From: Methylobacterium goesingense
GTDB lineage: Bacteria > Pseudomonadota > Alphaproteobacteria > Rhizobiales > Beijerinckiaceae
Assembly (NCBI RefSeq): GCF_022179225.1
Contig: NZ_BPQL01000010.1
Coordinates: forward strand, 1 to 49,108
DNA: 49,108 bases
Direction of reading: 5' to 3'
The notes beneath the pieces were generated by a model. It searched no databases and was not told where the DNA came from. It saw only the letters and a list, made by a program, of their open reading frames with translations. Positions within the stretch are counted from its first letter, which is position 1, and every line of letters begins with the position of its first letter. The position numbers and the translations under genes were made by a program. Of the stretch, positions 1 through 8,042 are shown in pieces.

Positions 1-75
1 CCGCCGCGCGCCGGGGCGCGGCAGGCCGCGCCCGATATAACGGCCCGCGCCCGGGCTGTCGGCCGCCGCGCTCAT
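1..75 (-). CDS. Molybdopterin-binding large subunit of a xanthine dehydrogenase/CO dehydrogenase-family enzyme (N-terminal fragment)
   Basis: Only the first 25 codons lie in the window; the gene runs off the left edge. The ATG at 75 overlaps the TGA of the 2Fe-2S subunit gene in an ATGA arrangement, so translation is coupled. The fragment includes GRYIGRGLPRPG, close to the 'xGxxxxRxED' start seen in CoxL-type large subunits, which hold the molybdenum cofactor. The assignment rests mainly on position: FAD subunit, 2Fe-2S subunit, then Mo subunit is the coxM-coxS-coxL order. The substrate (CO, aldehyde, purine or other N-heterocycle) cannot be told from this fragment. Confidence 0.7.
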   Translation of the reverse strand, partial: MSAAADSPGAGRYIGRGLPRPGARR

Positions 76-596
76 ATCGCCGCCTCCCCGCCGGGCTGCG
101 GATCGAAGCGGCCCGCGCGGGCCTTGGCGACGCTCTCGATCGCGTCGACGATGGCCTCGTAGCCGGTGCAGCGGCAGTAATTGCCCGAGAGCGCGTCGCG
201 GATCACCTCCCGGGACGGGACGGTGCCGGACGCCGCCCACGCCCCGAGGCAGTCATGCGCGACCACCAGGATGCCGGGGGTACAGAACCCGCATTGCAGC
301 GCGTTGCGGGCATGGAACGCGGCCTGCAGGTCGGCAAGGGTTCCCGCCTCCGACAGCCCCTCGATCGTGTCGACCCGGAGCCCGTCCGCCTGCACCGCGA
401 GCATCAGGCAGGCATGGACCGGCTGCCCGTCGAGGTTGACGATGCAGGCGCCGCAGGCGCCGGTCTCGCAGCCGAGATGCGTGCCGGTGAGGCCGAGGTC
501 GCCCCGCAGGAAATCGGCCAGGGACAGGCGCGGCTCCACGAAGTGCCGGACCGGCGTGCCGTTCACGGTGAGGGAGAGGGGCTGCGGGGAGCTCAT
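72..596 (-). CDS. 2Fe-2S small subunit of a molybdenum hydroxylase (CoxS/XdhA-like)
   Basis: A 174-residue protein of typical size for the iron-sulfur subunit of xanthine dehydrogenase-family enzymes. It carries electrons from the Mo subunit to the FAD subunit. The N-terminal plant-type [2Fe-2S] domain shows CETGACGAC followed by HACLML (about residues 43-64). The C-terminal all-helical [2Fe-2S] domain shows CGFCTPG (about 102-108) and NYCRCTGY (about 139-146). All eight cluster cysteines are present, so the protein looks functional. It overlaps the FAD-subunit gene upstream and the Mo-subunit gene downstream by 4 nt each, so the three are one operon. Family is certain; substrate is not. Confidence 0.93.
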   Translation of the reverse strand: MSSPQPLSLTVNGTPVRHFVEPRLSLADFLRGDLGLTGTHLGCETGACGACIVNLDGQPVHACLMLAVQADGLRVDTIEGLSEAGTLADLQAAFHARNALQCGFCTPGILVVAHDCLGAWAASGTVPSREVIRDALSGNYCRCTGYEAIVDAIESVAKARAGRFDPQPGGEAAI

Positions 597-1471
597 GCGG
601 CCACCGCCTCGGCCCCGCCCTCGCCCAGGGCGGCCAGGACCCGACCGAGCAGGACACGGGCGAGATGCATGCGGGCCGCCGCCGAAAGGCTGTCGTCGTC
701 GTCCGGCGAGAGGTCGTCCCCGAGGGCTGCGCGAGCCGCCGTGATCGCATCCCCGTCGAGGGGGCGCCCCGTGAGCGCGGCCTCCGTCGCGGGCGCCCGC
801 ATGGGCGTCGGCCCCACCGAGCAGAAACCGAGGCGGGCCGAGGTCACGATCCCCTCCGCCAGTACGAGGTTCGCCGCGAGCCCGACCATCGCGTAGTCGC
901 CGCGGCGGCGGGCGATCTCCGTGAAGTGCATCCGCGACCCGGACGCCGCCAGCGGCACATGCACGGCGGTCAGCATTTCGCCGGGGACGAGGGCCGTCTC
1001 GTAGAGGTCCTGGAAGAAGTCGTCCGCCGGCACGGTGCGGATTCCATTCGACCCGGTGATCTCCAGGGTGGCACCGAGGGCGCGCATGCAGGCCGGCAGT
1101 TCGGAGGCGGGATCGGCCAGCGAAAGGCTGCCACCCATCGTGCCGAGATTGCGGATCGCCGGATGCGCCATGTAGGCGGCGGCCTGGGTCAGGATCGGCG
1201 CGTGGGCGGCGATGAGGGGGGATGCCAGGGTCTCGGCGTGGCGCGTGAGGGCGCCGATCCGCAGGGATTCCCCCTCGATGGCGATGCCGCGCAGCGCCTC
1301 GATCCGTCCGATGTCGATGAGGAGATCCGGAGCGTCGAGGCGCAGGTTCAGGGCCGGTAACAAGCTCTGGCCACCCGCGAGGTAGCGCGCCTCCCCGGCA
1401 CAGGCGGCATAGGCGTCGAGCGCCTCCGCCACGCTTGCCACGCGACGATAATCGAAGGCCCGCGCCTTCAT
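593..1471 (-). CDS. FAD-binding middle subunit of a molybdenum hydroxylase (CoxM-like)
   Basis: A protein of about 292 residues with the CoxM/PCMH flavin fold. It passes electrons from the 2Fe-2S subunit to an acceptor through FAD. The N-terminal FAD motif LAGGQSLLPALNLRL and the second motif RNLGTMGGSL are both intact. I start at the ATG at 1471 (MKARAFDYRR): a longer GTG start at 1486 is in frame, but its codons form the GGAGGG ribosome-binding site of the ATG. It is the first gene of the coxMSL-like operon and is divergent from the TetR gene at 1588; the space between holds a perfect palindromic repeat likely to control it. Confidence 0.92.
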   Translation of the reverse strand: MKARAFDYRRVASVAEALDAYAACAGEARYLAGGQSLLPALNLRLDAPDLLIDIGRIEALRGIAIEGESLRIGALTRHAETLASPLIAAHAPILTQAAAYMAHPAIRNLGTMGGSLSLADPASELPACMRALGATLEITGSNGIRTVPADDFFQDLYETALVPGEMLTAVHVPLAASGSRMHFTEIARRRGDYAMVGLAANLVLAEGIVTSARLGFCSVGPTPMRAPATEAALTGRPLDGDAITAARAALGDDLSPDDDDSLSAAARMHLARVLLGRVLAALGEGGAEAVAA

Positions 1472-1516
1472 CAGCGTCCCTCCCACAGGCCGCGTATCGG
1501 TGCGATCACTCGTTGT

Positions 1517-1581
1517 TGACCGCTTGGTTACAAGCTATCCAGGGTCGGACGGCATCGTCAAGCGAAATAACCAAGCGGTCA
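1517..1581. promoter_or_regulatory. Paired ACC-N4-GGT sites forming a perfect 14-bp inverted repeat (probable TetR operator)
   Basis: TGACCGCTTGGTTA at 1517-1530 is exactly the reverse complement of TAACCAAGCGGTCA at 1568-1581. Each arm is itself a near-palindrome of the form ACC-N4-GGT, a layout common for TetR dimers. The pair sits in the gap between the molybdenum hydroxylase operon and the tetR gene; the right arm ends 6 nt before the tetR start. Binding by the neighbouring TetR protein, and control of both directions, is inference. Confidence 0.7.
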
Positions 1582-1587
1582 CGAAGC

Positions 1588-2295
1588 ATGGATTGTCCCG
1601 ATGCCCGCGCCCCGGACGCGTTCGTCGCGCGGTCGGAGAAGGCCACGCTCGCCGGCCGGCGGCGCTTGCCCGCCGCGCAGCGCGAGCGGCAGATCGTCGA
1701 AGCGGCGGCGCAGTTCTTCGCGGAGCATGGTCTCGCCGGCCAGACGCGTGAATTGGCCCGCGAGATCGGGATCACGCATTCGGCGATCTTCCGCTACTTT
1801 CCGACCAAGGAGGCGCTCCTCGATCGCGTCTACGACCACGTCTACGTCCAGCGCTGGAACCCGGCCTGGGACGGCCTCGTTCAGGATCGGTCGCAGACGC
1901 TCGAGGCGCGGATCCTCCGGTTCTATCGGGAATACGCCGAGAAGATCTTCGACTACGTCTGGGTGCGGATCTTCGTATTCTCGGGTCTGAAGGGCTACGA
2001 CATCGCCCCGCGCTACCTCGCCATCATCCGCGACCGGGTGATCCATCCGATCTGCGCGGAGATGCGGGCGGACCTGAACCTGCCTCCTCCCGAGACCGTG
2101 CCACTGACCGAACGGGAGACCGAGGCCGCCTGGGCGCTGCACGGAAAAGTCTTCTACTTGGCCATCCGCAAGTTCGTCTATGGCTGGCCGATTCCCGACG
2201 ACCTCTCGCAAGTCATCGCCGACGATGTCGGAGCGTTCTTGAGGGGCGCGGCGCCCATCTTCGTCGATAGCGTGAGGGACGCCTCGCCGTCCTGA
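1588..2295 (+). CDS. TetR/AcrR-family transcriptional regulator
   Basis: A 235-residue regulator starting at ATG 1588 (MDCPDARAPDAF). The N-terminal helix-turn-helix is clear: QRERQIVEAAAQFFAEHGL, then TRELAREIGITHSAIFRYF and PTKEALLDRVY (about residues 32-85). The remaining two thirds form a helical ligand-binding domain with no family-specific motif I recognise. The gene is divergent from the molybdenum hydroxylase operon and lies directly beside a perfect inverted repeat, so local control of that operon and autoregulation are likely. The inducer is probably the enzyme's substrate or product (inference). Confidence 0.9.
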   Translation: MDCPDARAPDAFVARSEKATLAGRRRLPAAQRERQIVEAAAQFFAEHGLAGQTRELAREIGITHSAIFRYFPTKEALLDRVYDHVYVQRWNPAWDGLVQDRSQTLEARILRFYREYAEKIFDYVWVRIFVFSGLKGYDIAPRYLAIIRDRVIHPICAEMRADLNLPPPETVPLTERETEAAWALHGKVFYLAIRKFVYGWPIPDDLSQVIADDVGAFLRGAAPIFVDSVRDASPS

Positions 2296-2654
2296 ATGCT
2301 GCGGCCTGGCAATTTTTATTGGAAAATTCTTGATGTAAAATGGGGGTGTCTTCGATGAGGGGTTCTTGATTCAACGAAATCGGAGGCTCCCCGGGGCAGA
2401 GCCATGTTCGGAACCGCCCGTCCCTTCTCCGACCGAGCTGGGTGGCGCGCGGACGAACTGCTTCTGACAGCGCGAAACCGTTAATCGGACATCGCTTCCA
2501 GCTGAACGATGGTCAGTGCTCGAACACCCTTGGTCGGCCCGACGGTGCGTCGAATGACACCTTGGCCGCGGTGGCTCGATCCCAGATGTGCGACAGACTT
2601 CGATGAGGCTTATACCCCCTTTACCGCATCAGGCTGCCACGGAGTTGCATTCGC
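2296..2654. other. Intergenic stretch with no supported gene
   Basis: No open frame with family resemblance was seen on either strand. A short AT-rich block lies at about 2311-2340, unlike the GC-rich surroundings. The last 15 nt hold GGAG upstream of the oxidoreductase start at 2655. The rest is unexplained. Confidence 0.5.
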
Positions 2655-3635
2655 ATGGTTACGAGACGCGTCGTCAAGCTGACCGAGTTCGGCTCGCCCC
2701 AGGTGCTATCCATCGTGACGGAGGAACTTGCCTCCCCGATGCCGGGTGAGGTGCGGGTTCGGCAAACGGCCATCGGCTTCAATTTCATCGACATCTACCA
2801 ACGCAAGGGCATCTATCCGCTTCCCCTGCCGACGGGCCTGGGCTTCGAGGCGGCCGGGGTCGTCGAAGCGGTCGGTTCGGGTGTCACGCATATCCAAAGC
2901 GGCGATCGGGTCGCCTACATGAACGCCGGCGTCGGCGCCTATGCAGACCGTCGAAACGTGCCTGCCGACAAGCTTGTCGCGTTGCCGGACACGGTGAGCG
3001 ACGAGGCTGCGGCGACCCTGCTGTTCAAGGGGATGACGGCCCAGTACCTCCTGCGCAAGACGCACGCCGTGCAGGCCGGCGAGGTCCTGCTCGTGCATTC
3101 GGCCGCCGGCGGCGTCGGGCAGATCCTGACACGGTGGGCGACGGCGCTGGGCGCCACGGTCTTCGGTACCACGGGCTCTCCCGGCAAGCGGGAGACCGCG
3201 CTCGCCGCTGGGTGCGTGGATGTCATCGACCTCAACGATCCGGAATGGCCCGACGCCTTCCTGAGAGCGAGCGGCGGCCGAAAAGCGCGTGTCGTCTACG
3301 ACGCGATCGGCAAGGACACCCTGATCAAGTCGCTCGATTGTGCTGCCCCGTTCGGTCTCGTCGTCTGTTACGGCGCCTCGTCCGGAAAGGCCCCGGCGGT
3401 CGACCCGGAACTCCTCAACAAGAAGGGATGCCTCTTCCTGACGCGCCCCTCCGTCTTTCCCCACAATGCCGATCCGGCCACCTTCCGCGCCAATGCCGCC
3501 GACGTGTTCGAGGCCATTGCCCAGGGGCATGTCAGCGTCGATATCGGCGGCCGCTTCAGGCTCGATGACATCGTGGAGGCCCACGTCGCGGCGGAGGAGC
3601 GTCGCTTCGGCGGCGCCCTGCTGATCGCTCCCTAG
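2655..3635 (+). CDS. NADPH:quinone oxidoreductase, zinc-independent MDR family
   Basis: A 326-residue medium-chain dehydrogenase/reductase of the QOR type. It uses NAD(P)H to reduce quinones or enones in the cytosol. The N-terminal GroES-like domain has NFIDIYQRKGIYPLPLP and GFEAAGVVEAVG, both hallmarks of bacterial QOR. The Rossmann motif is SAAGGVGQILTRWA (about residues 149-162). Zinc-ligand cysteines of alcohol dehydrogenases are absent. GGAG precedes the ATG. The gene appears monocistronic: the next gene begins about 150 nt later behind its own ribosome-binding site. Confidence 0.92.
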   Translation: MVTRRVVKLTEFGSPQVLSIVTEELASPMPGEVRVRQTAIGFNFIDIYQRKGIYPLPLPTGLGFEAAGVVEAVGSGVTHIQSGDRVAYMNAGVGAYADRRNVPADKLVALPDTVSDEAAATLLFKGMTAQYLLRKTHAVQAGEVLLVHSAAGGVGQILTRWATALGATVFGTTGSPGKRETALAAGCVDVIDLNDPEWPDAFLRASGGRKARVVYDAIGKDTLIKSLDCAAPFGLVVCYGASSGKAPAVDPELLNKKGCLFLTRPSVFPHNADPATFRANAADVFEAIAQGHVSVDIGGRFRLDDIVEAHVAAEERRFGGALLIAP

Positions 3636-3789
3636 GCTGCCGCATCCCGACTCGGTAACCGGCGTGCGCTCCGCGCCGGCGCCGGGTGAGGACGGGGCGC
3701 GCCGCGCCCGGGACTTCCTGCCGCCCCCCTGACGGCGGGCGAAAACACCCTAGATGGACCGGACGTCGCCTGCCGGAGGTCCGTGCCCC

Positions 3790-4719
3790 ATGCATCCATC
3801 TCGACGCGCCTTCGTGGCAGGGGCCGGCCTGCTGCCCCTGTCGGGCCTGCTGCTCGCGCGGACGCCCGCCCCCGCCCGGGCGGAGACCGTCGGATTGTTG
3901 CGTCGCCCCATTCCCTCCTCCGGCGAGACCCTGCCGGTGGTCGGCATCGGCACTTCGCGGCGCTACGAGGTCGAGCCGATTCCGGAGAAAGTGGCCCCGT
4001 TGCGCGAGGCGGTGCAGCGCTTCGTGGCCCTCGGCGGAACCGTGATCGACACCGCCCCGAGCTACGGCACGGCCGAGGACGTGCTCGGGCTCATCCTCGG
4101 TGAGGACGGGCTGCGCGAGAAGGTGTTCCTGTGCAGCAAGGTCGGGACCCCCGGCCGCGAGGGAGGTGCTGCCGAGATCGCCCGCTCCTTCGCGCGGCTG
4201 AAGACGTCGGTGATCGACCTGATCGCGGTCCACAACCTGATCGACCCGGACGCGAACCTCGCGACCCTGCGCGAGCTCAAGGCGCGGGGGAAGATCCGTT
4301 ATCTCGGCGTCACGGTCTGGCGCGACAGCCAGTTCCCGGACCTCGAAGTCTTGATGAAACGCGAGACCCTGGACTTCATCCAGGTCAATTACGCCCTCGA
4401 CGACCGCCGCGCCGCCGAGCGCATCCTGCCGCTGGCGGCCGAGCGCGGCATGGCCGTGATGGTCAACGTGCCCTTCGGGCGCGACCGCCTGTTCAAGGCC
4501 GTGCAGGGCCGCGCGTTGCCCCCCTGGACCGCCGAGTTCGACTGCGCGAGCTGGCCGCAATTCTTCCTGAAATACGTCCTCGGGCATGCGGCCGTGACCT
4601 GCCCGATCCCCGGCATGGCCAAGGCCGCCTATGTCGAGGACAACCTCGGCGCCGCGCGCGGGCGGATGCCCGACGCAGCCCTGCGCACCCGTATGGAGGC
4701 CCTGGTCGATGCACTTTAA
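3790..4719 (+). CDS. Aldo/keto reductase with a Tat-type signal peptide
   Basis: A 309-residue aldo/keto reductase preceded by an export signal: SRRAFVAGAG, a hydrophobic LLPLSGLLLA stretch and an alanine-rich cleavage region (about residues 3-35). The catalytic tetrad is visible: Asp and Tyr in VIDTAPSYG, Lys in LCSKVG, His in IAVHNL. I choose ATG 3790, with GGAGGT 9 nt upstream, over an upstream in-frame ATG at 3754. It overlaps the next gene by 11 nt and is the first of a coupled three-gene operon. A Tat-exported enzyme of an NADPH-dependent family is unusual; export would have to be folded and cofactor-loaded. Substrate unknown. Confidence 0.88.
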   Translation: MHPSRRAFVAGAGLLPLSGLLLARTPAPARAETVGLLRRPIPSSGETLPVVGIGTSRRYEVEPIPEKVAPLREAVQRFVALGGTVIDTAPSYGTAEDVLGLILGEDGLREKVFLCSKVGTPGREGGAAEIARSFARLKTSVIDLIAVHNLIDPDANLATLRELKARGKIRYLGVTVWRDSQFPDLEVLMKRETLDFIQVNYALDDRRAAERILPLAAERGMAVMVNVPFGRDRLFKAVQGRALPPWTAEFDCASWPQFFLKYVLGHAAVTCPIPGMAKAAYVEDNLGAARGRMPDAALRTRMEALVDAL

Positions 4720-5491
4720 CTCTGTCTCCCGCCGCACGCTCCTGACGCTCGCGGCCGCGGGCGTTCTGGCTGCGGCGGTTCCGGCCGCCGCCCAGGAACC
4801 GGTGGCGAACGAACCGGTGGCGAACGAACCGGTGGCGAACGAACCGGTGAAGGCGGCGGTGCCGGCGCGGATCGGAATCATCGGGGCCGGAAACATCGGC
4901 GGCACCCTGGGGAGCTTCTGGGCCAAGGCCGGGCACGCGGTGATGCTCTCCTCCCGCCACCCGGAGGAGCTGAAGACCCTGGTGGAGGGCTTGGGGCCCA
5001 GGGCACGGGCCGGCACGCCCGCCGAGGCGATCGCCTTCGGCGACGTCGTGGTGGTCGCCGTGCCCTACAAGGCCTATCCGCAACTCGCCCGGGACTACGC
5101 CGCGGCCTGGGCGGGCAAGGTCGTCATCGACGCCGGGAACGCGACCCAGGCCCGCGACGGCGAGGTCTACGGGGAGGTGCAGGCGCAGGGCATCGCGGCG
5201 GTCTCGGCCAAGTATCTCGCCGGCGCCCGGATCGTGCGCGCCTTCAACTTCGCGAACTACAAGCTGTTCGCCAAGAACGCGCATCGCGACGGCGGCCGCA
5301 TGGGCATTCCCCTGGCGGGCGACGATCCGCAAGCCCTCGCGACGGTAAGCCGGCTCGTCGAAGAGGCCGGGTTCGATCCCGTGGTGGTCGGTCCGCTGGC
5401 CAAGGCGGACAGCTTCGCCATGGGCTCCCCGGGCTTCGGCCTGGAGATCACCGGGCCGGAACTGCGTTCCCGCCTCGGTGTCGCCCGGTGA
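4709..5491 (+). CDS. Secreted NADPH-dependent F420 reductase-like (Rossmann) protein
   Basis: About 260 residues. The start at ATG 4709 gives a signal peptide with SRRTLLTLAAAGVLAA, so it is probably Tat-exported. Then come three and a partial fourth VANEP repeat as a linker, and a Rossmann domain opening with IGIIGAGNIGGTLG and SSRHPEE, typical of the F420_oxidored/P5C reductase-like family. F420 itself is not expected in this lineage, so the name marks fold, not cofactor. It overlaps the aldo/keto reductase gene by 11 nt and the transporter gene by 4 nt (GTGA). Role unknown; probably an envelope redox enzyme. Confidence 0.82.
   Translation: MHFNSVSRRTLLTLAAAGVLAAAVPAAAQEPVANEPVANEPVANEPVKAAVPARIGIIGAGNIGGTLGSFWAKAGHAVMLSSRHPEELKTLVEGLGPRARAGTPAEAIAFGDVVVVAVPYKAYPQLARDYAAAWAGKVVIDAGNATQARDGEVYGEVQAQGIAAVSAKYLAGARIVRAFNFANYKLFAKNAHRDGGRMGIPLAGDDPQALATVSRLVEEAGFDPVVVGPLAKADSFAMGSPGFGLEITGPELRSRLGVAR
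4796..4850 (+). repeat. 15-bp tandem repeat, 3.7 copies, coding for VANEP
   Basis: The unit GAACCGGTGGCGAAC repeats at 4796, 4811 and 4826 with no mismatch, then a partial copy to 4850. It codes for the linker between the signal peptide and the Rossmann domain. Identical units suggest recent expansion by slippage. Confidence 0.95.
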
Positions 5492-6864
5492 ATCGCGCCG
5501 CCGGTCCGGCGGCCCCGCCCGGCGGAACGCCTGATCGGTCCGCAGCCGCCTGGCTCGGGCGCCTCGTCGACGTCCGGCCCGGAGAGGCTCCGGCGCTCGC
5601 CTGGTCCTGGGCCTACATCTTCTCGATTCTGGCCGCCTACTACGTGCTGCGCCCGATCCGGGATCAGATGGGCATCGCCGGCGGCCTCGAGAACCTGCCC
5701 TGGCTGTTCACCGGCACCCTGGTCGGCATGCTGGTCCTGAACGTGCCGTTCGCCTGGCTGGTGAAGACGCTGCCCCGAGCCCGGTTCGTGCCCCTGACCT
5801 ACCGGTTCTTCGCGGCCAACATCCTGCTGTTCGCGGGCGGCCTCTACGTCGCCGGTCCGGAGGGCGACGTTTGGATCGGCCGCGCCTTCTTCGTCTGGCT
5901 GTCGATCTTCAACCTGTTCGTCGTCTCGGTGTTCTGGGCCACGATCGTCGACGTCTTCTCCACCGAGCAGGGCAAGCGCCTGTTCGGCTTCATCGCGGCC
6001 GGCGCGACTCTCGGGGCCATCGCGGGCTCCGCGACGACGGCCATCCTCGCCCGCGACGTGCCGACCTGGGCCCTCCTCGTCGGCGCGGCCGTCCTCCTCG
6101 AGGCGGCCGTGTTCAGCATGCGCGGCCTCGCCCGCCTGTCCGACCGGCTGCACAGGGCGCCGGTTGCCGGAGACGCCGCGCCGGCGGAGGCGATCGGCGG
6201 GAGCGCTTTTGCCGGCATTACCCGCACGTTCCGCTCGCCCTACCTCCTCAACATCGGCCTGTTCCTGCTGCTGTTCTCCATCACGTCGACCTTCCTCTAT
6301 TTCGAGCAGGCCGGCATCGCGAAGCGCAGCTTCCCCGATCGGGGCGCGCAGACGGCGTTCTTCGCCAGCGTCGACCTCCTGGTGAACGTGCTAACCCTCG
6401 GCGTTCAGTTCTTCCTCACGGGTCGGATCGTCCGGCGCATTGGCGTCGGGCCGGCGCTGGCCCTCTTGCCGGCGGCGAGCATTCTGGGCTTCGCGGCGCT
6501 CGCGGTGTCGCCCACGATCACCGCCATTGTGGTGTTCCAGGTCTTGCGCCGGGCCGGCAACTTCGCGATCGCCCGGCCGATCCGCGAAGTCCTCTTCACG
6601 GTCGTTCCGCGCGAGGATCGCTACAAGGCCAAGAACTTCATCGACACGGTGGTCTACCGCGTCGGCGACCAACTCGGGGCCTGGTCCTTCGCGGGCATCG
6701 CCGCCCTGGGGCTCGGCTCGACGGCCGTCGCCGTGACGGCGGTTCCGCTCTCGGCGGCTTGGCTGGTGAACAGCCTCTGGCTCGGGCGCCGGCAGGCCGA
6801 GCGTCAGGCCCGACAAGCGGAGGTCACGGCGGCGGCGGATGGGCCCGGACGACGCGAGCCGTGA
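5488..6864 (+). CDS. NTP/NDP exchange transporter-type (MFS-like) membrane protein
   Basis: A 458-residue polytopic membrane protein with about 12 hydrophobic segments. Opening motifs AYYVLRPIRDQMG and FVVSVFWATIVDVFSTEQGKRLFG match bacterial homologues of the ATP/ADP (NTT/Tlc) carrier family found in free-living proteobacteria, where the substrate is not established. The GTG start at 5488 overlaps the previous stop as GTGA, so it is coupled to the two exported oxidoreductases. The soluble C-terminal tail is short and basic. If it carries nucleotides, it could relate to cofactor supply for the upstream enzymes, but that is speculation. Confidence 0.85.
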   Translation: MNRAAGPAAPPGGTPDRSAAAWLGRLVDVRPGEAPALAWSWAYIFSILAAYYVLRPIRDQMGIAGGLENLPWLFTGTLVGMLVLNVPFAWLVKTLPRARFVPLTYRFFAANILLFAGGLYVAGPEGDVWIGRAFFVWLSIFNLFVVSVFWATIVDVFSTEQGKRLFGFIAAGATLGAIAGSATTAILARDVPTWALLVGAAVLLEAAVFSMRGLARLSDRLHRAPVAGDAAPAEAIGGSAFAGITRTFRSPYLLNIGLFLLLFSITSTFLYFEQAGIAKRSFPDRGAQTAFFASVDLLVNVLTLGVQFFLTGRIVRRIGVGPALALLPAASILGFAALAVSPTITAIVVFQVLRRAGNFAIARPIREVLFTVVPREDRYKAKNFIDTVVYRVGDQLGAWSFAGIAALGLGSTAVAVTAVPLSAAWLVNSLWLGRRQAERQARQAEVTAAADGPGRREP

Positions 6865-6904
6865 GTGGCCCGTCAGCGTCCCACGCAGAACCGGATGTTC
6901 ACGC

Positions 6905-7250
6905 GTGAGACTGGCCTCAGACGCCGGTTTCGCGGACACGGGGGTTTAAGCGCGCGTCTCGCTCGGCCTGCGCGGGTGTGATGAAACGACGGTCCGAACG
7001 GATGCGCTGCCGATTGCCGTCGCCCTCGATGTCCGCGAACAGGTCGCGTCGGGCCTCGTCCCGGGTCGCCCAGCTTGTCGGTTGTGCAGGGTCGAAATCG
7101 ACGCCCGGCCAGGGCCCGGAGGCCATGGCGGCGCAGGAGACGATTCACGCGTCCGAGACGGGCAGTTCGGCTTCTGCCCGCAGGTCGGCATGGACCCGAG
7201 GCGACCCGTAGCTTCGAGGACGTCGCGCGCCAAGTTTGCCTGGCCGCGCC
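6905..7250 (-). pseudogene. IS3-family transposase OrfB remnant, internal deletion and frameshift
   Basis: Read on the minus strand, one frame (about 7180-7070) gives RVNRLLRRHGLRALAGRRF, the N-terminal part of an IS3 OrfB. Another frame (about 7090-6915) gives SWATRDEARRDLFADIEGD and NRQRIRSDRRFITPAQAE, the OrfB C-terminus. The DDE core between them is missing and the frames differ, so the copy is dead. It fills most of the gap between the carrier gene and the ABC ATPase gene. Confidence 0.8.
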
Positions 7251-7261
7251 CGGAGAGGTCC

Positions 7262-8014
7262 TCAAAGAACCTGGGATAGAAATCGCCGGGTGCGCGGATC
7301 GACGGCCGACGAGAATAGGGTCTCGGGCGGCCCGTGCTCGACGATGACGCCGCGATCGGTGAAGTAGACGTGGTCGGCGACCTCGCGGGCGAAGTTCATC
7401 TCGTGGGTGACGAGGAGGCAGGTCATGCCTTCCTCGGCGAGTTCGCGGATGGTGACCAGCACCTCCTTGACCGTCTCCGGGTCGAGCGCGGCCGTGACCT
7501 CGTCGAACAGCATCACGTCCGGCCGCATCGCCAGCGAGCGGGCGATGGCGACGCGCTGCTGTTGCCCGCCCGACATCTCGCCGGGATAGGCCGCCTCCTT
7601 GCCGGCGAGCCGGACCTTGGCGAGGAGGGCACGCGCGCGGACCTCGACCTCGCGCCTGTCCTGGCCGAGCACGTGGATCGGCGCCATCATGACGTTCTCC
7701 AGCGCCGTCTTGTGCGGAAACAGGTTGTACTGCTGGAACACCATGCCGACCTTGCGCCGCAGGGCGAGCTTGTCGAGCTTCGGGTCGACCACCTCGATCC
7801 CGTCGACCCGGATGGTGCCGGAGGTGACCGGCACGAGGGCGTTGATGCAGCGGATCAGCGTCGACTTGCCCGAACCCGACGGTCCGATGATGCAGATGAC
7901 CTCGCCCCGGCGCACGGCGAAGCTGATGCCCTTGAGAACCTCGGCCTCGCCGAAGGACTTGTGCACGTCGAGCAGTTGCACGATCGGTGCATCGGCGGTC
8001 GGGACCTTCAGCAT
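7262..8014 (-). CDS. Polar amino acid ABC transporter, ATP-binding protein (GlnQ/HisP type)
   Basis: A 250-residue ABC ATPase that energises uptake at the inner membrane. Walker A is GPSGSGKST (about residues 44-52), the Q-loop is VFQQYNLFPH, the signature is MSGGQQQR, Walker B is VMLFDEVTAALDPE, and the switch His is in VTHEMNFA. The FQQYNLFPH and 'THEM' patterns are diagnostic for polar amino acid importers. Walker B has Val where Pro is commonest; this variant also occurs in functional members. It is the last gene of a minus-strand unit: solA, binding protein, two permeases, ATPase. Substrate is inferred only from that context. Confidence 0.94.
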   Translation of the reverse strand: MLKVPTADAPIVQLLDVHKSFGEAEVLKGISFAVRRGEVICIIGPSGSGKSTLIRCINALVPVTSGTIRVDGIEVVDPKLDKLALRRKVGMVFQQYNLFPHKTALENVMMAPIHVLGQDRREVEVRARALLAKVRLAGKEAAYPGEMSGGQQQRVAIARSLAMRPDVMLFDEVTAALDPETVKEVLVTIRELAEEGMTCLLVTHEMNFAREVADHVYFTDRGVIVEHGPPETLFSSAVDPRTRRFLSQVL

Positions 8015-8042
8015 CGGGGACGCACCATCGGGAACGCTGGCC

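Noticed and set aside
3655..3680. GTAACC after the quinone oxidoreductase as another SigF promoter
   Set aside because: The base group at 16-nt spacing is CGGC, not CGAA, and 15- or 17-nt spacing does not help.
4631..4708. Longer N-terminus for the F420-reductase-like protein
   Set aside because: Those codons overlap the end of the aldo/keto reductase gene, and the ATG at 4709 begins a proper signal peptide.
7489..7520. Defective Walker B (Val for Pro) in the ABC ATPase
   Set aside because: The FDEVT form also occurs in working polar amino acid ATPases, and every other motif is intact.
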